Source: Candidatus Levyibacteriota bacterium (lineage in GTDB: Bacteria; Patescibacteriota; Microgenomatia; Levybacterales; UBA12049). From it: a stretch of DNA of 39,626 bases. A model generated the notes under the pieces. That model had not been told where the DNA came from, made no database searches, and worked only from the letters and a program-made list of their open reading frames with translations. Both the position numbers and the translations under genes were made by a program. The DNA lies in NCBI GenBank assembly GCA_016188975.1, contig JACPGQ010000031.1:1-39626 (forward strand), written 5' to 3'. Numbering within the stretch: position 1 is the stretch's first letter; every line of letters begins with the position of its first letter. Positions 7,408-16,404 of the stretch are shown here, one piece after another.

Positions 7408-8886
7408 ATGCTCAAAAAAGTATTTTCTCACCCTGAATGCCGCTTCCTCTTCATACTCTTATTTGGATTTTCTCTCTTGCGCCTTCCGTCTCTTTTCGAA
7501 CCAAATTGGTATGGCGATGAAGGAATTTATCAGGTACTTGGCAGGGCGATGAATGCCGGACGTATGCTTTATTCTGAGATCTGGGATAACAAGCCTCCAC
7601 TTCTTTACGTCACCTACGCGCTCGTTGATGCAAATCATTTTCTTGTTCGGTTGCTCTCATATATCGCCGGATTATTTGCTGTGTATGGTTTTTATCTCCT
7701 CACAAAACGCTTGTTTAGCGTCCAATCAGCACGCTTTATCGCAACAACTGTCTTTGCATTTCTATTTGCAATCCCAGCAACAGAAGCAAATATCGCCAAT
7801 GCGGAGAATTTCATGCTTGTTTTTCTCATTTTTGCAGGGTTTCTGGTGTTTTCTGTCAAAGACAATCTGATGCACACTACATCCCTACAAAAACTATTTG
7901 TCGCCGGGATACTTGTAGCGGTCGCGTTTCTTTACAAGATTGTTGCCGTATTTGACTTTGCTGCATTTTTTCTCTTTCTTCTTTTTCTCTCCCTTCCAGA
8001 ACGACTCTCTTTGGTACGGACAAAAAATCTGAAAACGTACCTGCGACCTGTTCTCGTTTTTTCCGCTGGGTATATAGCCCCCATTATACTTACAGGTCTC
8101 TACTTTTTACTTGTTGGAGCGTTTGCTCCCTTCCTTACTGCAACATTCACCACTAACGTTTCCTACGTCGGCTGGAGAAACTATTTTCTGATTCCTCAGG
8201 GACTGCTTCTTGCTAAATTGCTCCTTCTTGGTCTCTTTGTTCTTTTTCTCTTTTCTAAAAGAGTTTCTTTAGGGAAAACGGCACTTTTTGTCCTTCTCTG
8301 GTTTGCATTCTCGCTTTTCGGTGTCTTTTTCTCTCAACGCCCTTATACCCACTACATTCTCATGGGTATTACGAGTTTTTCGCTACTCATAGGCCTTCTT
8401 ATTTCTGAGAAACGCTTTCGAATCCTTTCACTTATCCTGATCATAATCGGAACAGTTCTGGTTATCTCAATCTTTAAACCAATCAGACCCAAATGGCTTT
8501 TAGGCTATTACACGAATTTTATCGCATACATTGCAGGACAAAAATCTCTTACTGCCTACCAAGCATTTTTTGATAGCGATATGCCGGGTAACTATGAGAT
8601 AGCACAGTTTATCTCAAGGCATACCCAAAAAAACGACATCATTTTTATCTGGGGAAATACTGCTCAAATCTACACGCTTTCAGATACACTGCCTCCGGGA
8701 CGGTATACTGTTGCCTACCATATCACAAGTTCTCAAGCACAGGCTGAAACCCAAACCGCTATCGATCAAAAGAGAGCACGATACATTGTCTTACAATCTG
8801 GAAGTGACATCCCGCAATTCCTCTTGACAGCGTATACACAAACAGCAACAATAAGCGACGCGACAATCTATGAACGGACACGTTAA
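7408..8886 (+). CDS. GT39/ArnT-like polyprenol-phosphate-sugar glycosyltransferase
   Basis: Integral membrane protein of 492 residues with ten or more spans. The first extracytoplasmic loop carries the GT-C signature EPNWYGDEGIYQ, whose Asp-Glu pair is catalytic in PMT/ArnT enzymes, followed by WDNKPPLLY. The C-terminal part (from about residue 405, NDIIFIWGNT) is a soluble extracytoplasmic domain common in bacterial homologues. It would use a polyprenyl-phosphate sugar donor on the outer face of the membrane. It starts 4 bases after the GT2 gene and overlaps the next by 17 bases, consistent with one operon. Confidence 0.85.
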   Translation: MLKKVFSHPECRFLFILLFGFSLLRLPSLFEPNWYGDEGIYQVLGRAMNAGRMLYSEIWDNKPPLLYVTYALVDANHFLVRLLSYIAGLFAVYGFYLLTKRLFSVQSARFIATTVFAFLFAIPATEANIANAENFMLVFLIFAGFLVFSVKDNLMHTTSLQKLFVAGILVAVAFLYKIVAVFDFAAFFLFLLFLSLPERLSLVRTKNLKTYLRPVLVFSAGYIAPIILTGLYFLLVGAFAPFLTATFTTNVSYVGWRNYFLIPQGLLLAKLLLLGLFVLFLFSKRVSLGKTALFVLLWFAFSLFGVFFSQRPYTHYILMGITSFSLLIGLLISEKRFRILSLILIIIGTVLVISIFKPIRPKWLLGYYTNFIAYIAGQKSLTAYQAFFDSDMPGNYEIAQFISRHTQKNDIIFIWGNTAQIYTLSDTLPPGRYTVAYHITSSQAQAETQTAIDQKRARYIVLQSGSDIPQFLLTAYTQTATISDATIYERTR

Positions 8887-9223
8887 GACACTAACAGCTG
8901 ATAAAATCACTCGTGTCGCTCTCCTTTTGACTATAGTGTTGTTTCTTTTCCAAACGGGCTACATCCTCGCTTTTTATCAACAGCTCCCACCCGTTATTCC
9001 ACTTTTTAATCAACTTCCGTGGGGAATTGACCGTCTTGGAACGCGTCTGAGCATCTTCTTACCCCTCAGTATTGCTATCATTTGTGCAGTAATTAATTTC
9101 GTCGTTGCAAGTATCATCTACACCGTCATGCCGCTTGTTGCGAGGGTTATGGGAGTGACGAGTTTTCTTCTTGCGCTCCTCTGTTTTATTTTTGTCGTCC
9201 GCACTATACTATTACTTACGTAA
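8870..9223 (+). CDS. Small membrane protein of the envelope operon
   Basis: The 117-residue protein has about three membrane spans (roughly residues 15-35, 58-82 and 88-113). A loop between the first two reads QQLPPVIPLFNQLPWG, reminiscent of the extracytoplasmic loop of DUF1648-type proteins, but the similarity is too slight for a family call. It starts inside the end of the GT39-like gene and is followed after 1 base by the WecA-type gene, so it is very likely co-translated with them. No function can be assigned. Confidence 0.65.
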   Translation: MNGHVKTLTADKITRVALLLTIVLFLFQTGYILAFYQQLPPVIPLFNQLPWGIDRLGTRLSIFLPLSIAIICAVINFVVASIIYTVMPLVARVMGVTSFLLALLCFIFVVRTILLLT

Positions 9224-9224
9224 C

Positions 9225-10237
9225 ATGCCATATCTGCAGAATTTTCTCGTTGGTTTTCTCATCACTGCGCTCATCACTCCTTTTGTCATCTCGATTATGC
9301 GCCGTCTCAATATTCTGGACGATCCGCAATCGCACAAGCACCCAGGTATCATCCATCACTTCTCTTACTTCCACCCACACCAAGTCTTATGAGTATCTTT
9401 TCAGGATCGTTTCTCGCTGTGCTGGTCGGGTTTTACGATGACAGTTTAAACGCCAAGGGAAAAGATCTTTCGCCTTACATCCGGTTTTTTACGAATATCA
9501 TCTGCGCGATACTTGTCGTTGCGTCGGGAATAAAAATATATTTTGTCACTAACCCCTTTGGTGGCATTCTTCCACTGACCATGCCGCTCCTCAGTCTAGG
9601 TTTTGCAACAATCACGTTTGCGGATATCGTAACGGTTGTTTGGATTGTGTGGGTTATGAACATGCTGAATTGGAGCAAGGGTGTTGATGGACAAATGCCA
9701 GGGATTGTCGGAGTTTCGGCCATCATCATCGGACTTCTCAGTATTCGAACAGCAGGAAATCAGTTTGGCTTACTGGACGCCCATCTCTCATTTATTATCG
9801 CGGGTGTGTCGTTTGGGTTTCTTCTCTACAACTTCTACCCTGCCAAAATTTTTCCAGGGTATGGGGCTACTGCGCTCTATTTCCTCCTAGCAGTCGTCTC
9901 AATCCTATCAAGCGCCAAGCTCGCAACTGCTCTCCTTGTCATGGGCATCCCGACGATAGACGCGATCTTCACTATTGTCCGGAGAATTCTTTCAGGCAGA
10001 TCGCCTTTCTGGCATGACAACAGACACCTGCATCACATACTCCTTCGACTTGGCCTAAGCCAAAGAACAATCGCATTGTCTTACTGGCTCTTTTCTGCTA
10101 TATTGGGGACAATTTCCCTTTCGCTTGAAAGTCGGAGTAAATTCTTTGCTCTCAGTATGTTAGCAGCTATTGTTGGAGGAACATTGCTATTTCTGCATTT
10201 CATTCTCCGAAAAGATGATGAAACGGTCAATACGTAA
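9225..10237 (+). pseudogene. WecA/MraY-type sugar-1-phosphate transferase broken by a frame-shifting deletion
   Basis: The frame starting at 9225 encodes a normal family N-terminus (PYLQNFLVGF to NILDDPQSHKHPGIIH), then runs into a stop at 9390-9392. The rest of the protein is in a different frame from about 9350, readable as SLLLLPPTPSL and then MSIFSGSF. It holds VGFYDDS (Asp-Asp motif), NMLNWSKGVDGQMPG and DNRHLHHILLRLG (His motif). The usual segment after PGIIH, a KKPIPRGGG-like cytoplasmic loop, is absent. A small deletion not divisible by three therefore removed the loop and shifted the frame. Intact homologues move GlcNAc-1-P or a similar group to undecaprenyl phosphate. An assembly error or population variant is possible. 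The downstream part could still start at the ATG at 9389, overlapping the stop as ATGA. Confidence 0.75.
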
Positions 10238-11162
10238 TATTTTGCGGCTTTTAAGACCACGGCAATGGATTAAAAACCTTGCAATTTTTGGGGCAGCAAC
10301 ATTTGGAGGAGAATTATTTAACCCTCCTGTTCTCCTAACTGTTTTTATCGGGTTCCTCATTTTCTGCGCAATCTCCTCAGGAATTTACATCATTAACGAT
10401 ATTTTTGACCGCGAGAAGGATAAACTGCATCCCTTTAAGCGTTTCCGGCCGCTGGCACATGGAGATATTTCCCTCAGGGTCGCTATTTTCCTTGCTGTCC
10501 TTCTGATCGGCACTGCAACCATTGCAAGCTACTTCATTAACCCTGCGTTTTTCTCAATTACGATGATTTATCTTATCCTCCAGTTTTCTTACTCGGCGTT
10601 TCTCAAGCACATCACCGTTATTGACATTCTCGCACTCGCCGGTGGATACATCCTTCGTGTCTATGCGGGAGAGTTCGCGAGCTCATACCACATTTCAGTC
10701 TGGCTGTTATTAACAACCATTTCTCTCTCGCTTTTCCTTGCAATTGGAAAGAGACGAAGCGAGTTAACACTCATTTCAACCTACTCAAGTGCACAAATTG
10801 CTGCGATCCGCAAAACGCTTTCCCACTACTCAGACAGACTTCTTGACGTCTATGCATCAATTTTTGCCACATCAACATTTATTACCTACTCCCTCTTCAC
10901 ATTTTTCCAAGATGAGACTTCACTTGCTATCACCAATCAGCTGCTTCTTCCCGACTACTTACCAAACTATTTAAACAGAAAATGGCTCATGCTCACTATT
11001 TTTCCCGTCGTGTATGGACTCATGCGGTATCTTCAGGATATTTATGAAAAACATGAAGGAGAAAGTCCGGAGCGCGTTATTGTCTCTGACAAACCGCTTC
11101 TGGCAAATGTTATTCTCTGGGTTTTCCTCATCATCTTCATCATTTATGTTCTCGGCGCGTAA
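10215..11162 (+). CDS. UbiA-family prenyltransferase, decaprenyl-phosphate phosphoribosyltransferase-like
   Basis: Multi-spanning UbiA-family protein of about 315 residues. The N-terminus RPRQWIKNLAIFGA and the first Asp-rich motif NDIFDREKDKLHPFKRFRP match enzymes of the DPPR synthase branch (mycobacterial Rv3806c type); the second motif region is LKHITVIDILALAGGYILR. DPPR synthase joins phosphoribose to a polyprenyl phosphate, supplying the donor for arabinose-containing envelope glycans. I chose the ATG at 10215 because family homology begins right after it; it overlaps the previous gene by 23 bases. It ends directly against the convergent PEGA gene with no gap. Confidence 0.88.
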   Translation: MMKRSIRNILRLLRPRQWIKNLAIFGAATFGGELFNPPVLLTVFIGFLIFCAISSGIYIINDIFDREKDKLHPFKRFRPLAHGDISLRVAIFLAVLLIGTATIASYFINPAFFSITMIYLILQFSYSAFLKHITVIDILALAGGYILRVYAGEFASSYHISVWLLLTTISLSLFLAIGKRRSELTLISTYSSAQIAAIRKTLSHYSDRLLDVYASIFATSTFITYSLFTFFQDETSLAITNQLLLPDYLPNYLNRKWLMLTIFPVVYGLMRYLQDIYEKHEGESPERVIVSDKPLLANVILWVFLIIFIIYVLGA

Positions 11163-12032
11163 CTACTCAACTTTCTCCGCATATTGCGCACTGATCCACC
11201 CATTTTTTCCATCAGTAAGCTCTATCTCAAACCATCCTTCCTCCTCTGAAAGGAGCGTATACTCCTCACCAGGTGTTACTCTTGTGATTTCTTTACCTGC
11301 AAGGGAATTGTCGTCCCGAACGCGGAGAAATCCGGTTCCTGTCTGGAGAATACGGACTTTCGCAACCGAAATGCTTGGTGTCGGCGTAGCTGAGGAGGAC
11401 GCCGTCGTCGCTTCAGCAATAAAGGACGGGTCAATCCCTAAGTACCCTTTTGCGGAAAGCTTGTATCCGTTTGTCACGCGTATTCGTACGGATTTTTCTT
11501 TGTACCCTGCTTTCTGAAGTGTCAATGTGTGATCAGATGGAGTGAGATTGGTAAGCTTAAGAGGCGTCTGCCCTTTCAGGGCTTGATCAAGATACACATC
11601 TGCTTTGTCAGGTAGGGAAACAATGGTCAGTTCATTTTCCCTTTCATTACGGATATTGGTGAGGGAGATGACAACGCCTTCTGATGATGCTCCTTGTGCA
11701 AATTTACGATCAACAACCGTGAGGACTGATTTTTCTATTCTGATTTTTTCTTGAAACTCCGGAAAACTTCCAGACTCCGGGACTAAGCGGACAGTGTACT
11801 CGCCAACTGGCAACATCTCCTGCGCGTTTTGCATATCGACAGAATCCGATCTCGGACATCGACACAAGGGAGTTGTGCCAAGATACTCGCCTCCTAGATA
11901 CACTTTGCTTTGGGGGGATGCGGTTACTTGCAACGCCCCTTTTTCGTGTTTCACCCAGAAAAACTGGTAGAAAAAAAGTGCGAGCGCTGCAAAAACGATC
12001 AGAAGCAATACGAAAAAAACGATCTTTTTCAT
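11163..12032 (-). CDS. Membrane-anchored PEGA and SH3-domain envelope protein
   Basis: About 289 residues from the ATG at 12032. A lysine-led membrane anchor (about residues 2-26) is followed by two PEGA-type repeats: one at about 35-100 (VTASPQSKVYLGGEYLGTTP) and one at about 135-190 (VSLPDKADVYLDQALKGQTP). A Ser/Thr/Pro linker and a C-terminal bacterial SH3 domain (VRILQTGTGFLRVRD to GWISAQYAE) complete it. PEGA and SH3b domains bind surface polymers or peptidoglycan, so this is probably a wall-associated outward-facing protein. The 16-codon extension to 12080 is not supported. The stop touches the stop of the convergent UbiA gene. Confidence 0.85.
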   Translation of the reverse strand: MKKIVFFVLLLIVFAALALFFYQFFWVKHEKGALQVTASPQSKVYLGGEYLGTTPLCRCPRSDSVDMQNAQEMLPVGEYTVRLVPESGSFPEFQEKIRIEKSVLTVVDRKFAQGASSEGVVISLTNIRNERENELTIVSLPDKADVYLDQALKGQTPLKLTNLTPSDHTLTLQKAGYKEKSVRIRVTNGYKLSAKGYLGIDPSFIAEATTASSSATPTPSISVAKVRILQTGTGFLRVRDDNSLAGKEITRVTPGEEYTLLSEEEGWFEIELTDGKNGWISAQYAEKVE

Positions 12033-12076
12033 CTGTCTGTATTGAAGAGTTACTATACCACAGCAAAAAACGCATC

Positions 12077-12700
12077 TCAATCGGAATCAGACAAATATTG
12101 CTTCAATCGTGGCTTCATCGCTTCAACGGATTTTCTCCGATGATTCACGAGCTGCATTTCTTCTTTTGTTAATGCCTTCTCATGATAGTATTTCTGTAAA
12201 TCTGGTAAATAAAAATATAATCGGTATGGCAAGCCTTTCGAGACGGAAGAAAATGGCTCTTTTGCAATAACTCCATCTATTTGCCCTCGTGTCGTAAAGA
12301 CCTGACCTGACGGAAGTGCGAATGCAATAACGCTCACAAACCTCGCCTGTCTTTTCGTATCAGGCAATTCTGCAGCAATTTTTTTCATATGCGCGACGAG
12401 ATCTTCTTCTGTTGCGTGCTCGCCAATCCATCTCCTGCTCCTCACGCCTGGCGCATTGTTGAGAGCCTCAATTTCCAACCCTCCGTCATCAGCTATTGTT
12501 GGAAGGCCAGATTTTTTTGCGTAAAACAGCGCTTTTTTCTTCGCATTGTCCTCGTATGTCTCCCCGTCTTCTTCAACGTCATCTGATATTCCAACGTCAC
12601 TCAGCGACAGAAGTTTTAGAGGAAGGTCAGAAAGAAATGAGGAAAGCTCTTGCAGTTTCCCGACATTTCTCGATGCTATGAGAAGTTTCTTTTTTCCCAT
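12077..12700 (-). CDS. rdgB: RdgB/HAM1-family non-canonical purine NTP pyrophosphatase
   Basis: The 207-residue protein carries the Ham1/RdgB phosphate-binding start (LLIASRNVGKLQEL), the acidic motif TIADDGGLEIEAL and PGVRSRRW. Such enzymes hydrolyse dITP/XTP to the monophosphate and keep deaminated purines out of nucleic acids. The C-terminal base-recognition region differs from the classic form: the FGYDP motif is replaced by KGLPYRLYFYLPDL and the SHR motif by NHRRKS. Substrate preference may therefore be altered, or this may be a lineage subfamily. It lies 114 bases downstream of lysS with a family A repeat between. Confidence 0.88.
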   Translation of the reverse strand: MGKKKLLIASRNVGKLQELSSFLSDLPLKLLSLSDVGISDDVEEDGETYEDNAKKKALFYAKKSGLPTIADDGGLEIEALNNAPGVRSRRWIGEHATEEDLVAHMKKIAAELPDTKRQARFVSVIAFALPSGQVFTTRGQIDGVIAKEPFSSVSKGLPYRLYFYLPDLQKYYHEKALTKEEMQLVNHRRKSVEAMKPRLKQYLSDSD

Positions 12701-12720
12701 TTTGAGGTGACGCTAATACC

Positions 12721-12811
12721 GTCATTGCGAGGAGGAACGACGAAGCAATCTAATAAAATTGAAGCGTTTTTAAGAGATTGCCACGGTCGCTTGAGGCGAC
12801 CTCGCAATGAC
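12721..12811. repeat. Intergenic family A element downstream of lysS
   Basis: A 91-bp element with termini GTCATTGCGAGG and CCTCGCAATGAC and an inner stem GCAATCT / AGAGATTGCC around an A/T-rich loop. It contains GGTCGCTTGAGGCGACC, a small inner hairpin. It ends 3 bases beyond the lysS stop codon and may act as a 3' structure for that transcript. It is the least altered family A copy in the window. Confidence 0.88.
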
Positions 12812-12814
12812 AAT

Positions 12815-14989
12815 TTAGCTTGCGGTAACTACACCAAATTCTTGTACTTTCCCTCCGCAGTATTTTATTATTTTGTCACATGCTTCCCTCAACACTGCTT
12901 CAACCTTTTGAGGAGAAATGTCAAAGACCCCATCGACATTTATGTAAAGATTTTTTGTATCCTCCCAAACAGCAGTTCGCTGTGCGTCACGGTAGTTAAA
13001 ATCGATATTGTATCCACCTGTCTGGTCAAAATATGCCAGCTCCTTCTCTGTGTATGCAGTTGGCTGTGTATCACCAAGGAGTAAAATCTTCTCGCCCGGT
13101 TTTGCGAAACGAAGTTCAGTCGGGAAACTGATTTTATCCAAATCAAATGCGCCGACAGAGACACGGTTTTTCATAACGATGAGGTTATACGCATCAACAC
13201 AGGTGTTGACGGTATACAAACCTTTCTTCAGGGCTATCCGCCGCAAGAGCGCTTCGGGACTTGGACGGCGTGAATGCCAATCAATTCCCATTGCTTTGTA
13301 CAATTTTCTGTAACTGAGAATTTCTGGAAACGCATTTATCGCATCAGTCGTCAACCCCTCCATAGATCCAAGTACTTTCTCTTTTTCCTTTTCAAGTTCA
13401 GGATGTGATTTTGTAATCGAAACATTCTTTATGATAGCGACACCGACAGAAAGACTGGAGAATGTTTCAGAAACTTTTCTACTGATTGAGAAAATCTCCG
13501 GAGTTTTGAGTGACGCTACTCCACCATCTGCTCTTGCAGCTGGTTTCTCAACTTTCAATGTCGGGAACAACACGACCTCTTTAATCGCCCATCTGTTGGT
13601 GAAAAACATGGTGAGCCTATCAATGCCAATCCCGATTCCACCAAGAGGTGGCATCCCATGCTCCATAGCCATCAAGAAATCTTCATCGACGTGCTGGGCC
13701 TCTTCTTTATCTTTCCTCTCTGCATTCGTATCCGCAGTAAATCTTGCCCGTTGGATGACTGGATCCGTCAGCTCTGACCACCCGTCGGCAACCTCTTTTC
13801 CGCCAATATATCCCTCAAAACGTTCAACCCACCCTGGTTTACTTCTATGAGTTTTTGCTAAGGGACTTATATCTTCAGGATAGTCAATGATCCAGGTAGG
13901 TGCAATAAGCGTTTTCGGAATTGTGTGATCGAATATGTTAAAGATCAACTGTCCTTTTGTTTCTCCGCCCAAAATCTGCATGTCGGGAAGGTGTTTTTTC
14001 GCATACTTCAAAAGACTCTCACGCGTTTCTTTATCAACGTCCAGTCCAAGTTTTTTCTTCAGGATCAGCTGCATCTCGATCCGAGGCCATTTTTTACCAA
14101 TGTCAATTTTTTTCTCGTCAATCTGAATCGTTGTATGCCTATAGATTTTTTTTGCCAGATGTTTAAAAAGACCCTCAGCAACATCCATCACTCGATGGTA
14201 ATCTGCATATGCTTCATACCATTCAATCATGGTGAATTCTGGAAAATGTGTTTGATCGATTCCTTCATTTCTGAAATCTTTGCAGATCTCGTAGACTCTC
14301 TCATAACCGCCGACGATGAGTCGCTTGAGATAGAGTTCGTCAGCAATTCGCAGATACATATCCTGATCAAGTGCGTTTAGATGCGTCGTAAATGGTTTAG
14401 CATTTGCCCCGCCGTAGAGTGGCTGCAATACCGGAGTCTCCGCCTCCCAGAAACCCAGATTATCCAAGTACTCTCGAACCCCACTAATAAGTTTTGTTCT
14501 TGTATTAAACCGCGCACGGACTTCAGGATTTAACAGAAGATCCAAATATCTCTGTCTGAACCGTGCCTCAACGTCTTTGAGTCCATACCATTGATTCGGC
14601 AGTGGTCGTATTGCTTTTGTCAGAAGCGTATAAGAGGAAGGAATGATAGAAATCTCCCCTGCTTCTGTTGTTCCGACTTCTCCCTCAACACCTATGATAT
14701 CGCCGATATCAAGAAGCTTGAGATTTTTGAATGCTTCTTGTCCGACTGTGTTTTTCTTGAAAAAAAGCTGGATTTTCCCCGTTTCATCTCTTAAATCAGC
14801 AAAGGCAATATTGCCATGCTCTCGAAATGAAAAAAGTCTCCCTGCCGTACTTACTCTCTTCCCCTCGGACTTCAGCGCGTCCGCGACGGTATGGGTCTTC
14901 GGATAGGACGCAGCGTACGGGTTCCATCCAAGAGCCCTGATCTTCTCAATTTTCTCTTTTCTTATTTTGATAAGCTCAGAATCATCCAT
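12815..14989 (-). CDS. lysS: Lysyl-tRNA synthetase (class II) with C-terminal B3/4 domain
   Basis: The protein has 724 residues, about 220 more than a typical bacterial LysRS. It contains an OB-fold anticodon-binding domain (about 42-135, AGRLFSFREHGNIAFADLRD), a class II catalytic core with motif 2 (FRNEGIDQTHFPEF) and motif 3 (GGIGIGIDRLTMFF), and from about residue 500 a B3/4 domain resembling the PheRS beta editing domain and the free-standing COG3382 proteins. Landmarks there are EILSYRKLYKAMGIDWHSRR, NTCVDAYNLIVMKN and AYFDQTGGYN. B3/4 domains hydrolyse mischarged aminoacyl-tRNA in PheRS, so an editing role is plausible but unproven. The core reads VADGWSELTDP where most LysRS have GNxFSELNDP. 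This is presumably the housekeeping enzyme, although a second LysRS lies at 20250. Confidence 0.92.
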   Translation of the reverse strand: MDDSELIKIRKEKIEKIRALGWNPYAASYPKTHTVADALKSEGKRVSTAGRLFSFREHGNIAFADLRDETGKIQLFFKKNTVGQEAFKNLKLLDIGDIIGVEGEVGTTEAGEISIIPSSYTLLTKAIRPLPNQWYGLKDVEARFRQRYLDLLLNPEVRARFNTRTKLISGVREYLDNLGFWEAETPVLQPLYGGANAKPFTTHLNALDQDMYLRIADELYLKRLIVGGYERVYEICKDFRNEGIDQTHFPEFTMIEWYEAYADYHRVMDVAEGLFKHLAKKIYRHTTIQIDEKKIDIGKKWPRIEMQLILKKKLGLDVDKETRESLLKYAKKHLPDMQILGGETKGQLIFNIFDHTIPKTLIAPTWIIDYPEDISPLAKTHRSKPGWVERFEGYIGGKEVADGWSELTDPVIQRARFTADTNAERKDKEEAQHVDEDFLMAMEHGMPPLGGIGIGIDRLTMFFTNRWAIKEVVLFPTLKVEKPAARADGGVASLKTPEIFSISRKVSETFSSLSVGVAIIKNVSITKSHPELEKEKEKVLGSMEGLTTDAINAFPEILSYRKLYKAMGIDWHSRRPSPEALLRRIALKKGLYTVNTCVDAYNLIVMKNRVSVGAFDLDKISFPTELRFAKPGEKILLLGDTQPTAYTEKELAYFDQTGGYNIDFNYRDAQRTAVWEDTKNLYINVDGVFDISPQKVEAVLREACDKIIKYCGGKVQEFGVVTAS

Positions 14990-14995
14990 ATCAGT

Positions 14996-15001
14996 ATTAT
15001 A
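14996..15001 (-). promoter_or_regulatory. -10 element (TATAAT) next to the lysS start
   Basis: On the minus strand TATAAT ends 6 bases before the lysS ATG at 14989, so transcription would begin at or next to the start codon. A second TATAAT (minus, 15099-15094) with TGGAAA 17 bases upstream could give a longer leader of about 100 bases. The rest of the 147-base gap holds an inverted pair ACTATCG / CGATAGT at about 15107-15134 without a clear T-run. Confidence 0.45.
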
Positions 15002-15136
15002 GACTATATTACGTTATCTAAAATCTACAGTCACAGAACCACATTGGAGTTATATTTTTTGCTATCTCATCAGCCCAGAACATACTCGCTACAATTATAG
15101 TTTTTAACTATCGTTTTTTCCAGAATGCGATAGTAC

Positions 15137-16276
15137 TTATTCTTCCCTCTGGCTCGCTTGATTATTAAACCCAGAATAGAGGGCGCAGATCTCCTGATAC
15201 GCTCTTATCGTTTCATCAAGAGATTGTAAACTAAGCCACTCCTGCTCAGTATGCTCTCCTCCCCCAATTGGTCCAAGACTTAAAATAGGAATTCCTAATC
15301 TATTTGCGAAAACATTTTCGTCAGCGACGGAACCTGAATATATAACCTCAACACCATGAAGAAGAATGAGCTTTGCTTCGATAAGCTTGAGAAATGGATT
15401 TTCTCTATCAATCTCAAAGGCCTCATTGTACGGTGTTTCTCGCGGGACCAACACGACATCTGCTGACACTCCTGTTTCTTCGCTTACCTCATGCATCTTT
15501 GCGACAAAATCAGAACTTTTTACTCCGGGGGTTGAAAGTAAGCTCACCCGCAGTCGACAGCTGTCTGGAACACTTAGAGATGTTGTATCAGCATGGATGG
15601 CACGAAGAACAATATTTGACGTACCCAACCTCTCGTGATCACCCAACCTGACTCCTTGCATTCCCACAATTAACCTAGAAGCTTCCTCAATTGCATTAAC
15701 CCCTTTGTGAGATTCTGCGGCATGAGCCGCTTTTCCGTGAACGTCTATGTCAAATTGTACATGCCCTTTTCTTCCATAATTAACTGCATAAGGCTGTTCA
15801 TAGTTATCAACTTGACCACTTTCTCCGACGACGAGGAATGCCACATCGTTCATCTCACCAGAATCGACTAAATCATGTGCGCCTTTTGAAATATTCTCTT
15901 CATCAACGCCAAAAAACACTTTTACAGGTAAATCATTTTTCGCTGCAAATTCAGCTACCCGTAGGATTGCTACTAATCCGCCTTTCATGTCCTGGACACC
16001 AAGCCCAGTTGCTTTATCTCCTTTAATTCGCAGTTCAAATGGATTTTGTTGCCAGCCGGGGTGTGCCGGGACAGTATCCATGTGACCATAAAATCCAATA
16101 TACATGTCACTCTGTCCAAATGTACCAACCAGATTATTTCTGTCAGAGTCGGTAGGAACCTCTTTTACGTCTAAACCATACCCAGTAAGGATTCCTTTTA
16201 TAACTCCTGAAATAGCTTGTTCTTCTGGATAAACAGACGCTGTTTCAACCAATGTTTGTAACAATTCTCTATTCAT
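15137..16276 (-). CDS. M20-family metallo-amidohydrolase (ArgE/DapE/CPG2 type)
   Basis: A 379-residue M20 enzyme with its zinc and catalytic motifs intact: GHMDTVP, the bridging Asp in GVQDMKGG, the Glu pair in VDEENISKGA, GESG for the next ligand, and His in GGGEHTEQEW. The lid/dimerisation domain (from about residue 175, GRKGHVQFDIDVHG) is present. M20 enzymes cleave N-acyl or peptide bonds (N-acetylornithine, N-succinyl-DAP, N-acyl amino acids, dipeptides). It is divergent from the decarboxylase operon, with their starts sharing a 130-base region, which suggests joint control. Arginine or lysine biosynthesis neighbours that would name a substrate are absent. Confidence 0.88.
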   Translation of the reverse strand: MNRELLQTLVETASVYPEEQAISGVIKGILTGYGLDVKEVPTDSDRNNLVGTFGQSDMYIGFYGHMDTVPAHPGWQQNPFELRIKGDKATGLGVQDMKGGLVAILRVAEFAAKNDLPVKVFFGVDEENISKGAHDLVDSGEMNDVAFLVVGESGQVDNYEQPYAVNYGRKGHVQFDIDVHGKAAHAAESHKGVNAIEEASRLIVGMQGVRLGDHERLGTSNIVLRAIHADTTSLSVPDSCRLRVSLLSTPGVKSSDFVAKMHEVSEETGVSADVVLVPRETPYNEAFEIDRENPFLKLIEAKLILLHGVEVIYSGSVADENVFANRLGIPILSLGPIGGGEHTEQEWLSLQSLDETIRAYQEICALYSGFNNQASQREE

Positions 16277-16351
16277 ATAGCTGTGTCTGTAAATGGTGCA
16301 GATTTACTGATGCACACCCACGGATTATAGCATAGTGATAGCCCGACCTTA

Positions 16352-16380
16352 TTGACAAAATGTTTTGCAGCATATACCAT
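16352..16380 (+). promoter_or_regulatory. Candidate promoter of the decarboxylase leader
   Basis: A perfect TTGACA at 16352-16357 is followed after 17 bases by TACCAT (16375-16380), predicting a start near 16387 and a short leader before the ORF at 16405. A TAGAAT at 16390-16395 lies 9 bases before the leader ATG and is an alternative -10. On the other strand TATAAT at 16329-16324 may serve the divergent M20 gene. Confidence 0.55.
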
Positions 16381-16404
16381 ACACTACAGTAGAATAGAAT
16401 TCGT

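Noticed and set aside
9225-10237. Programmed frameshift in the WecA-like gene
   Set aside because: No slippery heptamer is seen at the switch and a conserved loop is missing, which a shift in frame would not restore.
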